A program made the translations under genes and the position numbers. This document shows positions 7,145 through 11,367 of a stretch of DNA of 11,367 bases, piece after piece. The first letter of the stretch is position 1. Each line of letters starts with the position of its first letter. A model generated the notes under the pieces. That model ran no database searches, was not told the origin of the DNA, and saw only the letters and a list, made by a program, of their open reading frames with translations. The stretch spans positions 81,094 to 92,460 of the forward strand of contig NW_008705589.1 of NCBI RefSeq assembly GCF_000186865.1. Reading direction: 5' to 3'. Origin of the DNA: Aureococcus anophagefferens. Lineage: Eukaryota > Sar > Pelagophyceae > Pelagomonadales > Pelagomonadaceae.

Positions 7145-7939
7145 ATGGGACCGGTGAAACAAGAGTCGATCACTTCTTTGGGATTGGATCACTCTATCAT
7201 TGACTCATTCAATGCGACAAAACATTCATCACCGTCTTATCAGTTCGGATCTGCGATCCGACCGCGGCTCTCTGAGGCGGAGCCAACTCCTGGAGCTGGC
7301 GCTTACTCGATAAAGACCACGATTCTTGGGAATGTACCTGATTCAAAGATACACTCGGCACCGCAATTTTCCCTCCGGTCCCGTGAAAAGTTCGGCAACC
7401 CCATGCTTCGCGCTCTTGATACAGAAACGGCACGACAGCCTGGGCCTGGCTGGTACACTCCAAAACAGGTTAATCCGAAAGACGACAACGCACCAAAATA
7501 TTCATTTCCAAAGGGTCATTTCATCAAAGATAAAGCCCGGCTCTCGCCAGGACCTGGCGCGTATGTCATACCTTCGTCAGTCGGCAAGCAGGTTCTCTCG
7601 ACAAAATCAAACAACAACGGCATGGGTTTCGGCCAGGGCGAACGACCACCACTCTTGCGCGTGCACAACGACGTTGGCCCTGGCGAGTATGGAGTGGGTA
7701 TATCTGCGTGCAAAAAGCAAGTAGATTCCCGAAAAAAAACTTCTGGATTTGTCAAGTTCTCCCGCTGTGCACGTGACAAGGCAACATCTACATCCGCAAA
7801 GGACGAGGAGGAGGCCCTTCCAGGCCCAGGAACTTACCAGCTCCCCCCTGGGCTTTGCGGTGGTGGATCGTCTTACCCGTTTAGAGCTGCCCCCAAGGCT
7901 TCCCTCTCAGGCCGTGAGAAGTTTGGCAGTCCCTTTTAG
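7145..7939 (+). CDS. sperm-tail PG-rich repeat (SHIPPO/STPGR) protein, flagellar
   Basis: Protein of about 264 residues, taken from the first ATG at 7145 (the open frame extends a further seven codons upstream without an ATG). Five PG-rich turns are spaced along its length: TPGAGAY (48-54), PGPGWY (99-104), SPGPGAY (134-140), VGPGEY (177-182) and LPGPGTY (225-231). Between them lie aromatic-plus-basic blocks such as PQFSLRSREKFG and PKYSFPKGHF, and the REKFG block recurs near the C-terminus. This is the layout of the SHIPPO 1/ODF3 (CIMAP) and STPG families, many of which line ciliary and flagellar microtubules. Such proteins are low in complexity and often intrinsically extended; no membrane segment or enzyme motif is seen. 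No introns are needed. An additional 5' exon cannot be excluded. Confidence 0.88.
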   Translation: MGPVKQESITSLGLDHSIIDSFNATKHSSPSYQFGSAIRPRLSEAEPTPGAGAYSIKTTILGNVPDSKIHSAPQFSLRSREKFGNPMLRALDTETARQPGPGWYTPKQVNPKDDNAPKYSFPKGHFIKDKARLSPGPGAYVIPSSVGKQVLSTKSNNNGMGFGQGERPPLLRVHNDVGPGEYGVGISACKKQVDSRKKTSGFVKFSRCARDKATSTSAKDEEEALPGPGTYQLPPGLCGGGSSYPFRAAPKASLSGREKFGSPF

Positions 7940-8178
7940 CACAAACATGTATATCTAGAACAGAGCACCCTGTAAGCAGCGGGATAATCGCAAATACCAC
8001 CGGAATGGCCGAAGTTTGAATGCCAGCGAACCTATTAGTACTGGCATGGCATTAGGGGGCGACACCGGGATTTTGCCGTCGACGAGCCGAGCTCCGAGAC
8101 TGCGCCTATCCCGAGGAGCGCGCGTAGGAACTCAAAAGCGACTTTCGGTTCGTCCGGACCCGTCCGAATTGAGCGAAG

Positions 8179-8394
8179 TTATAGTACCAGAGGAGCTCGT
8201 TTTTTTCCGCGGAACGAGCGTCGGGGACGCGCGGGCGTTTCGAGGATGTTCCTGTGCTGCGGGTCCGCGAGGATGGCCTCCAGGAACTTGGCGTAGTGGG
8301 GGCGGTTCACGTAGACGGCGACCGACGCCTCGGACTCGAGGTCCTGGCGCCCGCCGGAGACGCCGCGGCGGGACTCGCTGTAGCGGGAATTGTC
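8179..8394 (-). pseudogene. GC3-saturated reading-frame fragment, unknown protein
   Basis: An open frame without an ATG runs from just after a TGA (8398-8400) to a TAA (8179-8181). Codons from 8382 down to about 8242 (47 in a row) all end in G or C. They read like real protein, for example VAVYVNRPHYAKFLEAILAD, with a balanced residue mix and plausible helices. After about 8236 the translation turns basic and low-quality (PARPRRSFRGKK), suggesting the coding relic ends there. The neighbouring genes use mixed third positions, so this block differs strongly. It could be an exon of an unseen gene, a pseudogene or inserted foreign DNA. I do not recognise the family. Confidence 0.5.
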
Positions 8395-8764
8395 CCTTCA
8401 AGGTATACTTCTCTTATTAGCTTGAGGTTCATAGTGCAGTGGATATATGCCGGCTTAGTTGCTCACTTGTATCTTTTGTACGAGGATACGCGGATGTGGT
8501 ATCCTCTTCTTTCTTTCTCTTGCACACTTTTAGTGACCGTCCTCCGTGGACCTTCTGAGGCCGCGCGAAGCTGTCGGGACGCCGACGCGGCGAATAGCAG
8601 CACGCTGGTGACCGGCTGGTGACCTGGTTATTGTCAGACTTGTTGACCTCCGGGGTGTGATGAAGTTCAACATAAAATTACCATACCCCGGCTCGACAGC
8701 CACAGGTGCCAGTGGTGTAGCAGCGTTATGAATTCCATGGCGGGCATCGGTTGTGAGCTTGCTG

Positions 8765-8778
8765 GAGCTCTAGAGCTC
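8765..8778. repeat. 14-bp perfect palindrome
   Basis: GAGCTCTAGAGCTC reads the same on both strands. It is isolated in non-coding DNA. A dimeric protein-binding site is possible, but chance is not excluded. Confidence 0.5.
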
Positions 8779-9100
8779 GAACGAGTCGATTCTCAGCACC
8801 CCTTTTGTTTGTGGTTGATCCGCCTCACGAAATCCCACGTAGGATACCTCGGAGGTACCTAGTATTTCCGCGTTTGGGCTTGGGCTCGCTGCTTGGGGTC
8901 GGGCTTGGGGAGCGGGCTGGGGGGTTTGGTTGATAGGAGCCTAGACCTTAAAGGGCAGTTCGCCGCGTCTGGGCACTACAAGGCACGAGCGTCGGCCCCT
9001 TAGGCTGAAGCTCAATAACGCCGGAGATAGCAGATTGCACATCGGATGTAAGTGAGGTGCAGATGAGGTATGATGCGGTGCTTCCATGCATGAGTCGCTT

Positions 9101-11367
9101 TCAGAGCTGCTCGTATGCAGCTTTTAGAATCTCAAACATTTCAATATCTTCCTCGGCCCTGCGGCGGTTTGCCTCATAGACCATGCGAAGCTTGGAAAAG
9201 GTCTTTAGGTCTATGATCGTTGCTGTCGGTTCTTTCCTGGGATGATCGACACCAATATTGTCCCCTACAACAGCGCCAATATCGCTGATGGCCCAGTCTT
9301 TAAGTTGTCTGATTCTCTCGTGCATAGGGACCAGGAAAGATGCGTCAACACCAGCGTCGAGGGCGCATTGAAGCAGTTTTAGCTGGCTAGAAACATCGAT
9401 GCCCGTCGTTGAGCCAGTGAGGGCGAGGCGGGCCGGCATCAGCAGACGTTTTTTGTATCGATTCTCTCTAGATCCCACCCTTGTGAGCCATTCAAGGACA
9501 AGCGATTCATCCACATCCGCTGCGAGCACGGCATCGTAACAGTAATCTGGCGCCTCGCGATTATCGAAGGATGCTGCTAGGGCAACAGCAAAGCCTGCGA
9601 AGTCATCGTCCAGGATAGTCTTGAGGCGCTTCTGCTCTGCGCTTTCAGTGCTACCGAGCGTCTCTGTGAATGGATACCTATTCAAGAAGCACCAAGTATG
9701 CGCGCTCCAGGCTGGGTTGTTTCAAAGACTGAAGGTCATCAGTGTCAAATAGACACGGTGTTGCGCGAGAGCGCTGCGACTGCCATGTCGGCAATGTCAG
9801 TGACCAATTCAGCCTTGGGCTGGGCGGCGACCGTTGCGGCCATTAGAAAGGCTCCAATCTTGTCAGAAACCTCGCTGCCAGTCTGTTGTAGAAGGCCTCG
9901 TGCCGTTAGGTCCTCGTGCACCTGCGCGCAAGACAAGTTCCGCTGCGTGTTTGTGGCCTAGGGCACGATTAAGCACTAGTGGCAACAGAGGCTCCAGGGG
10001 CATTGCACGAAGATGCTGACCATTTAGCCAACGGAGCTTGGCGTCATCGAACATGGCAGGCGACGCTGTCACCCGGCTCAGGTCAAACGCCTCGATGAGC
10101 TCTTCGCGTGAGTAGACTTCCTTATCTGTGCCATCATTCCAACCGAGGAGGGCGAGATAGTTCACCTACGCCAACAAAACTGTCGACGCAAACGCAATAG
10201 CGAGTAAAGACGGCACAGAACTTAAACCATTGCGTCGGGGAGGTAGCCTTTCTCGCGGAATTGGCCACATGATGTTGCACCGTGGCGTTTAGAAAGTTTT
10301 GATTTGTCCGAGCCAAGAATGAGGGAAGCATGTGCGTATTCAGGTGCTGTGAATCCCAAGGCTTCAAGGACAAGGAGTTGACGCACTGTGTTGGTAAGGT
10401 GCTCTTCTGCACGAACCACGGTTGTGACACCCATAAGCGCATCATCGACTGCAACACAGAAGTTATAAACAGGGACTCCACTCGATCGTAGCAAGATGAA
10501 GTCGCCAATCGTTGCCTGCACATCCCACTCAACACGCCCCCGAACCTACGACAGCACGGGTTTACGATTCACTATCAAGGAAGCAGGCAACACACCTTGT
10601 CGTCGATGCTGACCACTTTGCCTTTTGGCACCTTAAAGCGGTAAGTGTGGGGCAGACCGGCGGCGAGATTCTCCCGCACTTGCTCTGGGTCTGCCTCGCG
10701 CCAGGTCCCATCGTAGGCGACTTGAGAACCAGCGATCTTTGCCTTCACCCGTTTCTCCTCTAGCTCCTCCTCGGAACAAAAGCAAGGGTACGCATGGCCA
10801 GATGCTACGAGTAAGTCGACCGCTTCCTTGTATATTGTTGAACGCTCACTCTGTCGATACATCTTACACGGACCACCCACACGAGGCCCCTCGTCCCAGT
10901 CGAGGCCCAACCACTCTAGGTCAGCGAGCATCGAATCTTCACTCTCGCGAGTAGAACGGGCGACATCGGTGTCCTCGATTCGCAAAAGAAACTTGCCATC
11001 CACTGCCTTACGAGCAGCAAGCCAGTTGTACCTATACGTGCCAGTCGTACGAAATCATTGCAGATACACAGCGCTAATCTGGTTTTGCCTTGACGAAATC
11101 AATGCAGAAGCTCATAGCGTTTCTTTTACCAAGCTTGACGGACGCAGCAGACGCACAAGGCCGTCCGGGCTCCTCCGACGTGAAGTGAACCCGTTGGACT
11201 TGGCGCGAACCGCATCCGCGGTGCCACAGCGTCACTCCTCAAGTTCTTCGCCTCCTCGAACGTCGAAACTACCGTTCCCTGCTTCATCGCTGCGAGCCGA
11301 GGAAGCGGCGACATGAAACCTGGAGATCGCGGCACCAAGCGGGTCCACGCGGTCGCGCCTCGCGCAA
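9101..11367 (-). CDS. gltX: glutamyl-tRNA synthetase, organellar (bacterial type), 6 exons, 5' partial
   Basis: Class I aminoacyl-tRNA synthetase that attaches glutamate to tRNA-Glu (or also tRNA-Gln in organelles). Exons from the 5' end: 11367(or 11314)-11157, 11031-10596, 10545-10228, 10165-9977, 9921-9755, 9677-9101. From the Met at 11314 this gives 614 residues, but the frame is open to the window edge with a basic, acid-poor sequence, so the true start and a targeting peptide probably lie outside. Numbered from that Met: the ATP-site entry [16 protein letters not shown] (35-50, HIGH-type), LRIEDTD and CFCSEEEL in exon 2, VRGRVEW and YNFCVAVDD in exon 3, the KLSKR signature (281-285, KMSKS-type) and NYLALLGW in exon 4. 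A helical anticodon-binding region follows in exons 4-6, with [12 protein letters not shown] near 500. Motif order and length fit bacterial-type enzymes used in mitochondria or plastids. All five introns restore phase; their lengths are 125, 50, 62, 55 and 77 bp. The weakest-placed donor is that of intron 5. Confidence 0.92.

Larger units (their letters stand above)
7940..9100. other. intergenic stretch between convergent genes
   Basis: It holds the 3' flanks of the PG-repeat gene and of the synthetase gene, a GC3-saturated reading-frame fragment on the minus strand (8179-8394), and a perfect palindrome (8765-8778). The part from 8640 to 9100 has several small G-rich direct repeats (gggcttggg type near 8875-8930) but no convincing coding frame on either strand. 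I see no tRNA or other RNA gene. Confidence 0.4.

Noticed and set aside
6158..7173. Minus-strand frames with a shared CAPERT stretch as a protein family
   Set aside because: The shared stretch is explained by the duplicated hairpin DNA. One copy has a stop beside it, and no retroelement or transposase motif is visible.
8427..8460. A-box-like motif (TAGTGCAGTGG) suggesting a tRNA or SINE
   Set aside because: No B box or cloverleaf can be found at a proper distance.
1..11367. CRISPR array, bacterial operon, phage or defence system
   Set aside because: There are no regularly spaced repeats, no ribosome-binding sites or gene clusters. The spliced genes and flagellar protein mark this as eukaryotic nuclear DNA.

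Overview
The window is nuclear DNA from a eukaryote, most likely a flagellated single-celled one. Two genes can be rebuilt only by removing many short GT-AG introns (45 to 77 bp, plus one of 125 bp). A third gene encodes a sperm-tail/axoneme-type PG-rich repeat protein, which points to a cilium or flagellum. No bacterial operon structure or ribosome-binding sites are visible. Thirteen of the 14 well-supported 3' splice sites are followed by G, and 11 of those by GT. The 5' splice sites lack the usual GTRAGT consensus. This pattern recalls alveolates such as dinoflagellates and perkinsids, but the sequence alone does not fix the lineage.

Layout. 1-438: GC-rich leader with no supported gene and one ambiguous base. 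439-2028, plus strand: an alpha/beta serine hydrolase in about ten exons, with a possible eleventh exon to 2131. 2132-3776: mostly non-coding. It holds a stem-loop-forming segment, an AT-rich relic of a DUF285 (BspA-like) repeat protein at 2985-3095 and a G-rich tract. 3777-5972, minus strand: one long exon for a signal-anchored GT-A glycosyltransferase whose C-terminal half resembles a degenerate sulfotransferase. 5973-7144: repeat-rich spacer with a strong hairpin and a hairpin-bearing element present twice. 7145-7939, plus strand: the PG-rich repeat protein. 7940-9100: mostly non-coding, with a small minus-strand reading frame of extreme GC3. 9101-11367, minus strand: an organelle-type (bacterial-type) glutamyl-tRNA synthetase in six exons, running off the right edge at its 5' end.

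The four genes look functionally unrelated: a lipase/esterase-like hydrolase, a Golgi glycan enzyme, a flagellar structural protein and an organellar tRNA synthetase. The hydrolase and glycosyltransferase genes are convergent, the glycosyltransferase and PG-repeat genes are divergent, and the PG-repeat and synthetase genes are convergent. The most interesting signals are the splice-site pattern, an intron containing a duplicated copy of its own 5' exon/intron boundary, the two-part glycosyltransferase, and two short foreign-looking coding relics of opposite base composition.
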